64,000 nucleotides of DNA from CAVQFB01 sp963711675 (GCA_963711675.1 CAVQFB010000006.1:186001-250000); one strand, 5' to 3'. Numbered from the stretch's first letter, positions 38,885 to 47,768 are shown. Notes: generated from the letters alone by a model not told the origin. Numbers and translations: made by a program.

Positions 38885-40008
38885 TGCCACCTCTCGCGCG
38901 GCGCAATCTTTTCCATGACAAAGTACGGCTGACCGTCACCTTGACGGGCATCGTCTTCGCTGTCGTCCTGATCGTGGTCGAGCTTGGCCTGTTCGTCGGC
39001 TTCACCGAAACTACTTCCAGCCTGGTCGATCACTCTGGCGCCGACCTTTGGGTGACGTCGCAGCATGTCCCCTATGTCGAACTGGGCGTCCCCTTCAGCG
39101 AGCGCAAGCTCTACCAGGTGCGCGCCGTCCCTGGAGTTGCGGACGCGCAAAAAGTCATCACTCGCTGGACCGACTGGAAGCGCCACGACGGCCGCCAGGA
39201 GTCCGTCCAGATCGTCGGCATCAATCCCGACTCCCAACTGGCGCGCCCATGGAACCTCACCGCAGGCAGCGTCGAGGACCTCAAGCGGCCAGACGCCGTC
39301 ATCCTCGACGAGATTTACAAGAAGAAGCTCGGCGTCAGCTATGTGGGTGAACTCTTCGAGATTCGCGGCCATCGTGCACGCGTAGTCGGCTTCACGCGCG
39401 GCATCCGCAGCTTCACGACTTCGCCCTACGTGTTCACGACCTTCAAGAATGCGCAGGACTTCGCCACCATCGCCGATGACAAGACGATTTTCATCCTGGT
39501 GAAGGTCGCGCCCAGCGCCAGCGTCGCCGACGTGCGCCAGCGCATTCTCGACAACGTTAAAGATGTCGAAGTCTTCCGCAACGGCGAATTCAGCCGCATG
39601 ACCCAAATTTACTGGATGTTCACCACCGGCGCGGGCGTCGCCGTGCTACTGGCGGCGGTGCTCGGGCTGATCGTGGGATTCGTCGTCGTGGCCCAGACCA
39701 TCTACGCCACCACCATGGATCACATGAAGGAGTTCGGCACCCTCAAGGCCATGGGCGCGCCGAACAGCTATGTCTACAAGGTGATCATGACGCAGGCTGC
39801 CATCAGTGCGGTCATCGGCTACGTGCTGGGCATGATCGTGAGCGGCTTTGTGGTCCACGCCAGCCAGGAAGGCGGCGCCGCCATCCTGCTGCCCTGGCAG
39901 ATGGGTGTGGGAATGTTTTTTCTGACGCTGGTGATGTGCGTGGGCGCGGCCATGGTCTCGATCAGCAAGGTGACGCATCTTGACCCGGCCATCGTCTTCA
40001 AGGGCTAA
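38884..40008 (+). CDS. DevC/MacB-type ABC transporter permease
   Basis: A 374-aa inner-membrane permease starting at ATG 38884 (MPPLARRNLFHDKVRL). A membrane segment at residues 15-45 (TGIVFAVVLIVVELGLFVGF) is followed by a periplasmic domain of about 200 residues and three C-terminal membrane segments (GVAVLLAAVLGLIVGFVVV, IGYVLGMIVSGF). The FtsX-like MKEFGTLKAMGAP motif links the permease to its ATPase. In the DevBCA family this type exports glycolipid or toxic compounds with an adaptor and outer-membrane channel. Confidence 0.85.
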   Translation: MPPLARRNLFHDKVRLTVTLTGIVFAVVLIVVELGLFVGFTETTSSLVDHSGADLWVTSQHVPYVELGVPFSERKLYQVRAVPGVADAQKVITRWTDWKRHDGRQESVQIVGINPDSQLARPWNLTAGSVEDLKRPDAVILDEIYKKKLGVSYVGELFEIRGHRARVVGFTRGIRSFTTSPYVFTTFKNAQDFATIADDKTIFILVKVAPSASVADVRQRILDNVKDVEVFRNGEFSRMTQIYWMFTTGAGVAVLLAAVLGLIVGFVVVAQTIYATTMDHMKEFGTLKAMGAPNSYVYKVIMTQAAISAVIGYVLGMIVSGFVVHASQEGGAAILLPWQMGVGMFFLTLVMCVGAAMVSISKVTHLDPAIVFKG

Positions 40009-40062
40009 AGAAATTAAGCCCTGACGGGATTTTGTGGGGTACCCAACTCTGTGAGGTGACAC

Positions 40063-40869
40063 GTGCAACCAGCCATTGCCGTTCGCGAAGTAACCAAGAC
40101 CTACACCGAAGGCGCCACCAGCGCACCAGCTCTGCGCGGCGTCGATATGGACGTCGAGCCCGGCGAGCTGGTCATGCTGGTCGGGCCATCCGGAAGTGGC
40201 AAGACCACGCTGCTCTCCATCATGGGTTGCATTCTTTCGCCCAGCGCCGGCAGCGTGCGTATCGCCGGCAAAGAAGTGGGCAACCTCAGCCAGAAACAAT
40301 TGCCCAGCGTGCGCCTCGAGCACATCGGCTTCGTCTTTCAGGGATTCAACCTGTTCCCAACGCTTTCCGCCGGCGAGAACGTCGAACTCATGCTCGACCT
40401 CAAGGGCATTCGCGGCGACAGCGCAAAGAAGCGTGCCGGCGAATTGCTGGAGCAGGTAGGTCTGGGAGAGAAGTACGAAAGCTTCCCCGCCGATCTCAGC
40501 GGAGGCCAGAAGCAGCGTGTAGCCATCGCCCGCGCCCTGGCTGGTGATCCGCAGATTCTTCTCGCGGACGAGCCCACCGCAGCGCTCGATTCGCAGACCG
40601 GCCGCAATGTGATCCAGATGATGAGCGATCTGGCCCATGATCGTGGCCGCGGCGTAGTCGTCGTCACCCATGACACGCGGGTGCTCGAATTCGCCGACCG
40701 GACGGTGAGGATCGAGGACGGATTGATCGCGAAAAGCAGCGCGCCCGAAGCAGCGCAACCATCCCAGTCGGAGCAGGCGCCAGAGTCGGAGCTTCTCGCC
40801 GATCTGCTGTGCTACCAGGCGCAGCAGGCCATTGGACCGATTTGCGGCAAGACCGAATACAAGAATTAA
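40063..40869 (+). CDS. DevA/MacB-type ABC transporter ATPase
   Basis: A 268-aa ATPase with GTG start. Walker A GPSGSGKTT, Q-loop FVFQGFNLFP, signature DLSGGQKQRVAIARALA, Walker B ILLADEPTAALD and H-loop VVVVTHD are present. A 45-residue C-terminal extension with two Cys (LLCYQAQQAIGPICGKTE) follows the catalytic core and is unusual for this family. Encoded 54 bp after the permease and 30 bp before the adaptor gene. Confidence 0.9.
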   Translation: MQPAIAVREVTKTYTEGATSAPALRGVDMDVEPGELVMLVGPSGSGKTTLLSIMGCILSPSAGSVRIAGKEVGNLSQKQLPSVRLEHIGFVFQGFNLFPTLSAGENVELMLDLKGIRGDSAKKRAGELLEQVGLGEKYESFPADLSGGQKQRVAIARALAGDPQILLADEPTAALDSQTGRNVIQMMSDLAHDRGRGVVVVTHDTRVLEFADRTVRIEDGLIAKSSAPEAAQPSQSEQAPESELLADLLCYQAQQAIGPICGKTEYKN

Positions 40870-40898
40870 GGGAAACCTGCGTATCAGTGGAGTCTGTC

Positions 40899-41963
40899 AT
40901 GAAGAAAAAGTCCGCTGTCATCGTTGCTGGAATCGCATTCATCTTGTCTGTTTCGCTGACGGTGTACTCGACGCGTACTCACAACGCCGACGCTCAGCGC
41001 GTCGCGGCACGCCCGGTGCAAACCGATCCATTGATCGCTGGTCCTGGGCGGGTCGAGCCAGTCTCCGAGGACATCAAGCTCGGTTCCGAGTTAAGCGGCA
41101 AGCTGCGGTCGGTGAACGTGGAGGAAGGCGACCAGGTCCGCAAGGGGCAACTTCTGGCCGTCCTCGAGAACGACGACTATCGCGCCGAGGTGCTGTCCGC
41201 TGAAGCCGAGGTTCGAACTAAAGAGGCCACACTGCGCAAAGTCGTCAACGGCGCACGCTCGCAGGAGCGTTCGGAGGCATGGTCGTCGGTGCGGGCGGCG
41301 CAGGCGGTACTCGACAACGCACGCTCGGAGATGGATCGCCGCCAGAAGCTGTATGCCGCGGGCGTAATTTCCCGTGAAGAACTCGATCGCTACACGCGCG
41401 AATACGACGTGGCCCAGGCGCAGCACCAGGAGTCTGTCGAGCGGCATTCGCTGGTCGACGACCACGCGCGCGAAGAGGACATCGCCTTCGCCCAGGCCGA
41501 CCTGCAACTGGCACGGGCGCGGCTGGCCGACGCTCAGGCCAAGTACGAGAAGACTCTGATTAAATCGCCGATTGCCGGGACGATTCTACGCAAACATCAT
41601 CGCAGCGGTGAGAGTGTTTCGAATTCGTCCACGGTGCCCGATCCGATCCTCACGGTCGGCGACAAGAAGGTTCTGCGCGTCCGCGTCGACGTGGACGAAA
41701 CTGACGTCAACCGCGTGCACGTCGGCCAGAAGGCTTACGTCACGGCAGACGCGTTCGGCAAACAGAAATTCTGGGGCCACGTCGTGCGTGTGGGCGAACT
41801 GCTTGGCCCGAAGAACGTGCGAACGGACGAACCTACCGAGCGCGTGGACGTAAAGATTCTGGAAACGCTGGTCGAACTGGACTCCGGCGCGCAGTTGCCC
41901 ATGGGCTTGCGGGTTGATGCGTACATTGTGGGCGACCAGAGCGAACTGGCGGAGGCCAGGTAA
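40899..41963 (+). CDS. HlyD/DevB-type membrane-fusion adaptor
   Basis: About 354 aa from ATG 40899 (MKKKSAVIVAGIAFILSVSL), after GGAG. It has one N-terminal membrane anchor, a lipoyl-like beta domain (LGSELSGKLRSVNVEEGDQV), a coiled-coil hairpin (residues 95-190, rich in Ala/Glu/Arg) and the return beta-barrel (SPIAGTILRKHHRSGE). It links the inner-membrane ATPase-permease to an outer-membrane channel encoded elsewhere. Confidence 0.85.
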   Translation: MKKKSAVIVAGIAFILSVSLTVYSTRTHNADAQRVAARPVQTDPLIAGPGRVEPVSEDIKLGSELSGKLRSVNVEEGDQVRKGQLLAVLENDDYRAEVLSAEAEVRTKEATLRKVVNGARSQERSEAWSSVRAAQAVLDNARSEMDRRQKLYAAGVISREELDRYTREYDVAQAQHQESVERHSLVDDHAREEDIAFAQADLQLARARLADAQAKYEKTLIKSPIAGTILRKHHRSGESVSNSSTVPDPILTVGDKKVLRVRVDVDETDVNRVHVGQKAYVTADAFGKQKFWGHVVRVGELLGPKNVRTDEPTERVDVKILETLVELDSGAQLPMGLRVDAYIVGDQSELAEAR

Positions 41964-42456
41964 CACGCCGGGAGCCATCAATTGCCGCTTGCGTTGTTAG
42001 CCTTTTCAGCGGGATACTAGGGTAAATGATGCATGATCAATCTACAGTAGCCGAAGGTACCGACGCCTTAGAACGTTCTCTGTCTGAGGTGATGTCGGTG
42101 AAGTCACAACATGGTGATAGGGCAAAACGGGAAGCTGGCGTTGCGCAGATACTACAGGCATACGAAGCGGCTCCTATCGCCTGTGTATGCACAGCAGAAG
42201 CCTGTAACCTATCAGGGTGGGCGCTGCGAAAAGCCATCTCAGTTTAAGGTTAGCCTGCAAACGTTAGTCGAAAGCGGCCAATATAGTGAACCTCGATACG
42301 CCGGAATCTGCGGCGAGTGCTGGAATGCAATCGCGGCGCAGTTTACATTCCTTCGAGGTGCATTGGACAAATAGAAAAACCAGGATGCCGGTCTGAACTT
42401 TTTCTTTCTTGGCCAAATCACAGCCGGTGGACCGACCGCTAGGGTTTTATACAGTA
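41964..42456. other. Lower-GC patch, mostly non-coding
   Basis: GC drops visibly (runs such as CATGATCAATCTACAGTAG). Two short overlapping frames (42026-42247, 42111-42374) are weak. The second contains CEKPSQF and AGICGECWNAIAAQF, which could be a small zinc-ribbon-like protein, but neither has a strong ribosome-binding site. No repeat of the hairpin families is present. Confidence 0.4.
42111..42374 (+). CDS. Weak ORF with Cys pair, unknown
   Basis: Up to 87 aa, with GRCEKPS, GICGECWNAI and a C-terminal helix. No family recognised and no clear start signal. It overlaps another weak frame (42026-42247). It might be the end of a broken gene; this call is uncertain. Confidence 0.25.
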   Translation: MVIGQNGKLALRRYYRHTKRLLSPVYAQQKPVTYQGGRCEKPSQFKVSLQTLVESGQYSEPRYAGICGECWNAIAAQFTFLRGALDK

Positions 42457-42753
42457 ATGAAACAGCCAAACGAATTTCGTCAGTGGGTCGATCCCTACTT
42501 GGCCCATGTTGAAACGTGCTTGGATTGCAGCGAACGTCAGCCATGCCCTGCTGGTTATCGAGTTATGAGCCAGTGTCGCAGTAAAGCCATCGAGCAATTT
42601 AGAGATCATGAAATAACGTGTCCCCCTTGCCTCGCTCATCGATTGTGTGATGGCGGAAATCGGCTCTGGACAATTGTGGAGGAGTTCGGAGAGTTCATGT
42701 GGAAGATTCCACGAGGGAATCAGCGTTCCACGCCTCCAGTTTCGCTCGTTTAG
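42457..42753 (+). CDS. Cys-rich hypothetical protein
   Basis: About 98 aa from ATG 42457 (MKQPNEFRQWVDPYLAHVET). Seven Cys (ETCLDCSERQPC, SQC, ITCPPCLAHRLC) in CxxC-like spacing suggest zinc or iron binding. GC and codon use are unlike the neighbours, in line with recent transfer. No family recognised. A weak AGGG lies 12 nt upstream. Confidence 0.45.
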   Translation: MKQPNEFRQWVDPYLAHVETCLDCSERQPCPAGYRVMSQCRSKAIEQFRDHEITCPPCLAHRLCDGGNRLWTIVEEFGEFMWKIPRGNQRSTPPVSLV

Positions 42754-42784
42754 AGCTCAATTAAGACACTTGGGTAGGCTCCCG

Positions 42785-42814
42785 TTGGCCAAAATCCCCA
42801 AAATCCGGTAAAAT
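42785..42814 (+). promoter_or_regulatory. Possible rpmB promoter
   Basis: TTGGCC (42785-42790) and TAAAAT (42809-42814) are 18 nt apart, 42 bp before the rpmB start codon. The -35 box matches only partly; the call rests on spacing and position. Confidence 0.35.
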
Positions 42815-42855
42815 CTATGTTTTAGCCTTCAGTTCTAATCACTTCTGGAGAAGTC

Positions 42856-43044
42856 ATGGCACAAGTTTGTGATATCTGCGGCAAGGGGCCGCAATTCGGC
42901 AACCACATCAGCCACGCCCACAACGTGAGCAAGCGGCGCTGGAACGTCAACCTGCGCCCGGTTCGCGCCAAGGTGGGAGGCTCGAACAAGCGCATCCGCG
43001 TCTGCACGTCCTGCCTGCGCAGCGGCAAAGTGGTTAAAGCCTAG
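42856..43044 (+). CDS. rpmB: 50S ribosomal protein L28
   Basis: A 62-aa basic protein with VCDICGKGPQFGNHISHAHN, then SKRRWNVNLRPVRAKVGG and CTSCLRSGKVVK. The two CxxC pairs are the zinc-binding type seen in many L28 proteins. GGAGAAG precedes ATG 42856. It is transcribed alone toward an inverted-repeat region. Confidence 0.95.
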   Translation: MAQVCDICGKGPQFGNHISHAHNVSKRRWNVNLRPVRAKVGGSNKRIRVCTSCLRSGKVVKA

Positions 43045-43052
43045 AGCTCGAA

Positions 43053-43240
43053 CCAAAACACAGAGGACACTGAGTACGCGGAGGACTTTCTGTTTTCGCG
43101 TCCCACTGATGTCTTAAGATGCCGCCATTCTTCAGGGTTGGTTCCTGATCAACTGTGCAAAGCGGGATTCCCAATGTTCATCAGGATTTTGGTCTTTCAA
43201 AATCCTCCGCGTCCTTAGCGTCCTCTGTGTTTTGGTCCAG
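43053..43240. repeat. Long inverted repeat between rpmB and FKBP gene
   Basis: Left arm starts CCAAAACACAGAGGAC and continues CGCGGAGGA (about 43053-43090). The right arm (about 43195-43238) carries TCCTCCGCG then GTCCTCTGTGTTTTGG, its reverse complement with a few mismatches; the loop is about 110 bp. The genes converge here, so the structure may act as a two-way terminator. The same wording is a common dispersed intergenic repeat in other bacteria. Confidence 0.8.
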
Positions 43241-43261
43241 CTCGCGGTTTTAATTTCCCTC

Positions 43262-43720
43262 TTACTTCACACCCAGCAGCTCCACGTCGAAGATCAAAGT
43301 CGCATTCGGCGGAATGATCCCCGGATACCCCTTCGGCCCGTACGCCAAGTCACCTGGAATCTTCAGCTGCCGCTTGCCGCCGACTTTCATTCCCGCAACG
43401 CCTTCATCCCAGCCCTTGATTACGTCACCGTTACCCAGCCGGAAGTTGAAGGGCTTGCCCGCATCCACCGAGCTGTCGAACTTCTTGCCGCTGGTGAGCC
43501 AGCCGGTGTAATGGACGGTCACGTTCTTTCCCTTTTCCGCCATCGTGCCGGTTCCCACCGTGATATCCCAGTACTGCAAGCCGTCGGCGGTCTTCACCGG
43601 GTCGCCCGTCACCTTGGTCGGCGCAGCGGTGTTCGGCCGTGCTGCGGATTTCGTTTGTGCGAATACGGCTACCACCGCAATGACCACTACCACCACAACC
43701 AGCAATACATATTTCGTCAT
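43262..43720 (-). CDS. FKBP-type peptidyl-prolyl isomerase
   Basis: A 152-aa protein with an N-terminal hydrophobic anchor or signal (YVLLVVVVVVIAVVAVFAQ). The FKBP domain begins near residue 50 (VTVHYTGWLTSGKKFDSS) and contains the active-site DVIKGWDEGVAGMKVGGKR, with GDLAYGPKGYPGIIPPNATLIF at the C-terminus. It catalyses proline isomerisation during protein folding, here outside the cytoplasm. Third gene of the rel-ridA-FKBP series. Confidence 0.95.
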   Translation of the reverse strand: MTKYVLLVVVVVVIAVVAVFAQTKSAARPNTAAPTKVTGDPVKTADGLQYWDITVGTGTMAEKGKNVTVHYTGWLTSGKKFDSSVDAGKPFNFRLGNGDVIKGWDEGVAGMKVGGKRQLKIPGDLAYGPKGYPGIIPPNATLIFDVELLGVK

Positions 43721-43749
43721 GATATCTCCCTCGTTGAAACCGCTTCATT

Positions 43750-44127
43750 CTACGCCAGCGCAATCACATCAATCTCGACCGCCACGTCTTTCGGCAAGCG
43801 CGCCACTTCCACCGTCGAGCGCGCCGGCGGCGCCGCGCTGAAATACTTCCCGTAAACCTCGTTCATCGCCGCAAAGTCATTCATGTTTTTCAGGAATACG
43901 GTCGAGCGCACGACTCTTTCCAGGCTGCTGCCCGCGGCCTGCAGAATTCCGGACACGTTTTTCAGCACGCGATCGGTCTGAAAGGCAATGTCGCCGGAAA
44001 CCAGCGTGTTGGTCACCGGATCGATCGCCACCTGCCCGGATACAAACACGAATCCACTTGCTTTGATCGCCTGTGAGTACGGCCCGATTGCCTTGGGCCC
44101 GTCGTGGGTCGAGATTACTTCGCGCAT
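43750..44127 (-). CDS. ridA: RidA-family deaminase
   Basis: A 125-aa protein of the Rid/YjgF family with the start GPYSQAIKASGFVFVSGQV, the catalytic Arg in ERVVRSTVFLKNMNDF and the C-terminal VAEIDVIAL-like end (ARLPKDVAVEIDVIAL). It hydrolyses reactive 2-aminoacrylate/imine by-products of PLP enzymes. Encoded 30 bp upstream of the FKBP gene on the same strand. Confidence 0.95.
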   Translation of the reverse strand: MREVISTHDGPKAIGPYSQAIKASGFVFVSGQVAIDPVTNTLVSGDIAFQTDRVLKNVSGILQAAGSSLERVVRSTVFLKNMNDFAAMNEVYGKYFSAAPPARSTVEVARLPKDVAVEIDVIALA

Positions 44128-44149
44128 GAAGCCTCCGAACTAGTTCTCA

Positions 44150-44346
44150 GTTGCCAGTACCTGGTACCCAGTTTTTCGGTACTCAGCCCTGAGTATGAGG
44201 AAACAAAGACCAGAAATCTTAGCAGACCCGCAAGCCGGAAGTTTCGAAAGGAACGCCACCGCAAGAAGAGGCGAACTGAAAGCTGAGAGCAGGGAGCTGA
44301 GAGCTCGATCTGGGAACTAGGTACTGGGTACTCGGTACTGGCAACT
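44150..44346. repeat. Inverted repeat upstream of ridA
   Basis: Left arm (about 44150-44185) contains GTTGCCAGTACCTGGTACCC and TTTTTCGGTACTCAG. Right arm (about 44315-44346) contains GGTACTGGGTACTCGGTACT then GGCAAC. The arms are about 130 bp apart. The right arm is just 3' of the rel stop codon and may aid termination. GGTACT-type wording is tandemly repeated within each arm. Confidence 0.7.
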
Positions 44347-46552
44347 AAATCTTCTGCAGCCTCTGCACGTCGTGCACGCCGGGAATCTTGCGCACGCCGT
44401 TGATGATGTTCTGCAGATGCTTCAGGTCGGCAATGTCGAGAACCACGTCGATGTTGGCCTGGCCGTTGCCGGTGCGGGCTTCGATGTTGCGGATATTGGT
44501 GTTGGTATCGCTGATCACAGCCGTGATCTGCTTCAGCATTCCGGCCCGGTCGTCGCAGAATAGCGTCAGTTTCACCGGGTAAGCGGCGGGAGCGGCATCC
44601 TTCTCGCGTCCCCACTCGACATCGATGCGCCGGTCGGCTTCATACAGCAAGTTCGTAACGTTCGGACAATTGACAGCGTGGACCGCCACGCCCTTGCCAC
44701 GGGTCACGTACCCCACGATGGCTTCCCCTTTAATCGGATTACAACATCGTGCGCGGTAGACCAGCAGGTCTCCCTGGCCCTTTACCGAAATGGCGTCGCT
44801 GTCGCCGCCGAACACACGCCGCACAACGCTGGCGATGGTGCTGGACTTCGCTTCTTCGCCCTCGGCGATCGGCTCCGTACCGGCCGGCACCAGGCGCCCA
44901 AGAATTTGGCGAGCTGAATATTTTCCGTATCCGATGCCGGCCATCAAGTCGTCGGCTTTGCCCAGTCCGTAGTCAGAGGCGATCTTCTGCAGCTCCGCGT
45001 CTTTAATTTCCTTCAGCGCGATGCGATACTTCCGAGCTTCCTTCTCGATCAGCTTGCGTCCAATCTCGATCGCCCGCTCGCGCTGGTGCACGTTTAGCCA
45101 GTGCTTGATCTTGTTGCGTGATCGTGACGATTTCACGATCGCCAGCCAGTCGCGGCTGGGCTTGTGACCGGGCTGGGTCATGATCTCCACAATGTCGCCA
45201 CTGTGCAGCTTGTAGCGCAGCGGCACCATGCGTCCGTTCACCTTCGCGCCCACGCAGCTGTGCCCCACTTCGGTATGCACGGAATAGGCAAAGTCAATCG
45301 GCGTAGAGTCTCGCGGGAGAACTACTACCTTGCCCTTCGGCGTGAAGGTGTAGACCTCTTCGGGGTAAAGATCGATTTTCAGCGTCGAAAGAAATTCGTT
45401 GGGATCGGAGACGTCGCGCTGCCACTCGACCACCTGGCGCAGCCACGCCAGCCTCTGCTCGTCCTGCGCGGAAACCGGGCCGTCTTTGTATTTCCAGTGG
45501 GCCGCGATGCCTTCCTCGGCCATCTTGTGCATCTCTTCGGTGCGGATCTGGATTTCGAACGCTTCACCTTCTTCGGTGATCACCGACGTGTGCAGCGACT
45601 GGTAGAAGTTGGGCCGCGGCATCGCGATGAAGTCTTTGATACGCCCCGGCACCGGCCGCCAAAGATTGTGAATGATACCCAGCACGGCATAGCAGTCCTG
45701 CACCGACTGTGTGATCACGCGCATGGCGTACAGGTCATAGACCTGGTCGACACCGATCCGCTGCCGCTGCAGCTTCTTGTGGACGCTGTAGATGCGCTTG
45801 ATGCGGCTCTCCACCTTCGCGGTGATGCCCGCTTCCTTCAGCTTGTCCCGCAGGACATGCTCCACACGCCCCAGGAACTGCTCACCCTGCTTGCGCCGTG
45901 CCTCCACCGCCTCCTTCACCTGCTGATGCGCGATAGGATCTACGTAGCGAAAGCCCAGGTCCTCCAGCTCGCCGCGAATTTTGCCCATGCCGAGCCGATG
46001 CGCGATGGGTGCATAAATGTCGAGCGTCTCGCGGGCGATTTTCTGCTGGCGGTCAGGCTGCAGGTGCTCGAGCGTACGCATGTTGTGCAGCCGGTCGGCC
46101 AGCTTGATGAGAACTACCCGGATGTCATCCACCATGGCCAGCATCATCTTCCGGAGGTTCTCGGCCTGCTGTTCTTCGCGCGAAGAGAAATCTATCTTGC
46201 TGATCTTCGTCACACCCTCGACGATGTGTGCCACCTGCTCGCCGAACTCCTTGCGAATATCCACGATCGTCACCGAGGTGTCTTCCACCGAGTCGTGCAG
46301 CAACCCGGCGCAGATGGCCACGGGGTCCATCTTCATTTCTGCCAACACGCAAGCGACTTCGAGGGGATGCACCAGGTAGGGCTCACCCGAGGCGCGGCTT
46401 TGCCCGGCATGGTTCTTCTGGGAAAATTCGTAGGCCTTCTTGATGATCTCCAGATCGTCGTTCGGCCGGTTCGCCCGCAACGTCTTCATCAGGTCACGGA
46501 AGCGCGTAACCGTGAGGACATTGGTCGCGATCTGCTGGCGTAGAGTCGCCAT
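44345..46552 (-). CDS. rel: Bifunctional (p)ppGpp synthase/hydrolase (Rel)
   Basis: A 735-aa stringent-response enzyme. N-terminal HD hydrolase (YLVHPLEVA, LLHDSVEDT), synthetase domain (DLYAMRVI, RIKDFIAMPRPNFYQSLHTS; the RIKD form is typical of bifunctional enzymes), TGS domain (FTPKGKVVVLPRDSTPIDFAY), helical region and a C-terminal ACT domain (TLFCDDRAGMLKQITAVISD). No second RelA is seen. It makes and degrades the starvation alarmone at the ribosome. No frameshift. Confidence 0.95.
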   Translation of the reverse strand: MATLRQQIATNVLTVTRFRDLMKTLRANRPNDDLEIIKKAYEFSQKNHAGQSRASGEPYLVHPLEVACVLAEMKMDPVAICAGLLHDSVEDTSVTIVDIRKEFGEQVAHIVEGVTKISKIDFSSREEQQAENLRKMMLAMVDDIRVVLIKLADRLHNMRTLEHLQPDRQQKIARETLDIYAPIAHRLGMGKIRGELEDLGFRYVDPIAHQQVKEAVEARRKQGEQFLGRVEHVLRDKLKEAGITAKVESRIKRIYSVHKKLQRQRIGVDQVYDLYAMRVITQSVQDCYAVLGIIHNLWRPVPGRIKDFIAMPRPNFYQSLHTSVITEEGEAFEIQIRTEEMHKMAEEGIAAHWKYKDGPVSAQDEQRLAWLRQVVEWQRDVSDPNEFLSTLKIDLYPEEVYTFTPKGKVVVLPRDSTPIDFAYSVHTEVGHSCVGAKVNGRMVPLRYKLHSGDIVEIMTQPGHKPSRDWLAIVKSSRSRNKIKHWLNVHQRERAIEIGRKLIEKEARKYRIALKEIKDAELQKIASDYGLGKADDLMAGIGYGKYSARQILGRLVPAGTEPIAEGEEAKSSTIASVVRRVFGGDSDAISVKGQGDLLVYRARCCNPIKGEAIVGYVTRGKGVAVHAVNCPNVTNLLYEADRRIDVEWGREKDAAPAAYPVKLTLFCDDRAGMLKQITAVISDTNTNIRNIEARTGNGQANIDVVLDIADLKHLQNIINGVRKIPGVHDVQRLQKI

Positions 46553-46859
46553 GTCGGATTATAGCCTGCTCAAGAAAGGACAGACACTGGGTGGTGGGCC
46601 ATCGATCTTCGTGATCTTTCAGCGTCCGGTTTTGGGACGCGCAAGAGTGCATGCCCTGTGGGACTCAGCGCAACTGCCTTCACACTTGTTTGATCGCATT
46701 CCGGCAAAGAAGACGCTTGTGGTCCCCAAGTGACTCATTCCAGGACGGATGATCAGATCGATATCTCGTTGAGTCGATCGCGAACCCGGTGGCAGAGCAT
46801 CCAGTTGCACCTACTCTTGCGGAGCGCCGTCATGGCAATCTTCTGCTAGATTACGATGC
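46553..46859. other. Intergenic region with a REP-core-like hairpin
   Basis: A 307-bp gap between the divergent rel and TIGR01777-type genes. It holds GCGTCCGGTTTTGGGACGC (46622-46640), similar to the core of the REP-like palindromes at 18786 (GCGCCCCGGTTTTGGGCGC). The outer CCCAGG arms are missing. No gene is seen. Confidence 0.4.
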
Positions 46860-47768
46860 GTGACTCCTCTGAACTCTTCCCGCATCCTTGTGAGCGGCGC
46901 CTCGGGTCCGGTCGGACGGGCGCTTGTACCCTCGCTTCGGGCAAGGGGCTCCCAAGTCGTGCGATTGGTCCGAGGTCCCGCGAAGAGCAAGGAAGAAATT
47001 AATTGGGATCCTTACCGGCCGTTGGCGCCGGAATCCGTCTCAGGTTTCGAGGCTGTAATCCATCTCGCCGGAGAAAGCATTGTCGGCCGCTGGACTGCGG
47101 CGAAGAAGAAACTCATTCTCGAGAGCAGGGTACAAGGCACACGGAACCTTGCTGAGGCTCTCGCCAAAGCAGACCCACGGCCGCAGGTGCTGATCACATC
47201 TTCCGCCATCGGATATTACGGGAGCCAGGGAGATAACCCTCTCACCGAGGAGAGCGCCTCGGGGAACGATTTCCTTTCCGAAGTGTGTCGCCAGTGGGAG
47301 GCTGCTGCACAGCCAGCGGCGCAAGCCGGGATCAGGACTGTGCAATTCCGAACCGGTTTGGTGTTGAGTTCCGACGGGGGGGCGTTACAGAAAATGCTGC
47401 CACCCTTCCGCTTCGGACTTGGCGGAAATATGGGTAATGGCCGGCAGTGGTGGAGTTGGATCGATGTCAACGACTGGGTCGGTGCTGTCAACCATGTCCT
47501 CAAGAACGACCTGCTTCAAGGCCCCGTGAACGCCGTCGCACCGAAACCCGTCACCAACGCCGAATTCACCAAAATCTTGGCATCCGTCCTGAAGCGGCCT
47601 GCGATCTTTCCGATGCCCGCCTTTGCTGCACGCCTCGTCTTCGGTCAGATGGCAGACGAGCTTCTGCTCTCCAGCCAGCGCGTCGAGCCAACGAAGCTGG
47701 TCGCCAGCGGATATCCCTTTCAATATTCCGATCTGAGAAAAGCGCTGGAAGCGATTCTGACGAAGTAG
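46860..47768 (+). CDS. TIGR01777-type NAD(P)-binding SDR protein
   Basis: A 302-aa protein with GTG start. It has a Rossmann fold (ILVSGASGPVGRALVPSLRA), the conserved HLAGESI, SSAIGYYG, and the WWSWIDVNDWVGAV segment near residue 205. The family includes YfcH-like proteins; a role in cell-envelope or division has been suggested for some members but is not settled. Stands alone. Confidence 0.85.
   Translation: MTPLNSSRILVSGASGPVGRALVPSLRARGSQVVRLVRGPAKSKEEINWDPYRPLAPESVSGFEAVIHLAGESIVGRWTAAKKKLILESRVQGTRNLAEALAKADPRPQVLITSSAIGYYGSQGDNPLTEESASGNDFLSEVCRQWEAAAQPAAQAGIRTVQFRTGLVLSSDGGALQKMLPPFRFGLGGNMGNGRQWWSWIDVNDWVGAVNHVLKNDLLQGPVNAVAPKPVTNAEFTKILASVLKRPAIFPMPAFAARLVFGQMADELLLSSQRVEPTKLVASGYPFQYSDLRKALEAILTK

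Noticed and set aside
39646..40758. 370-codon minus-strand ORF
   Set aside because: Antisense to the export operon; His/Asp/Gly-rich composition typical of a shadow frame.
45164..46543. 459-codon plus-strand ORF
   Set aside because: It is antisense to rel, with codon use mirroring the real gene.
46551..46733. 60-codon ORF upstream of rel (MSDYSLLKKGQTLGGG)
   Set aside because: No ribosome-binding site or recognisable domain, and it overlaps the rel promoter region.
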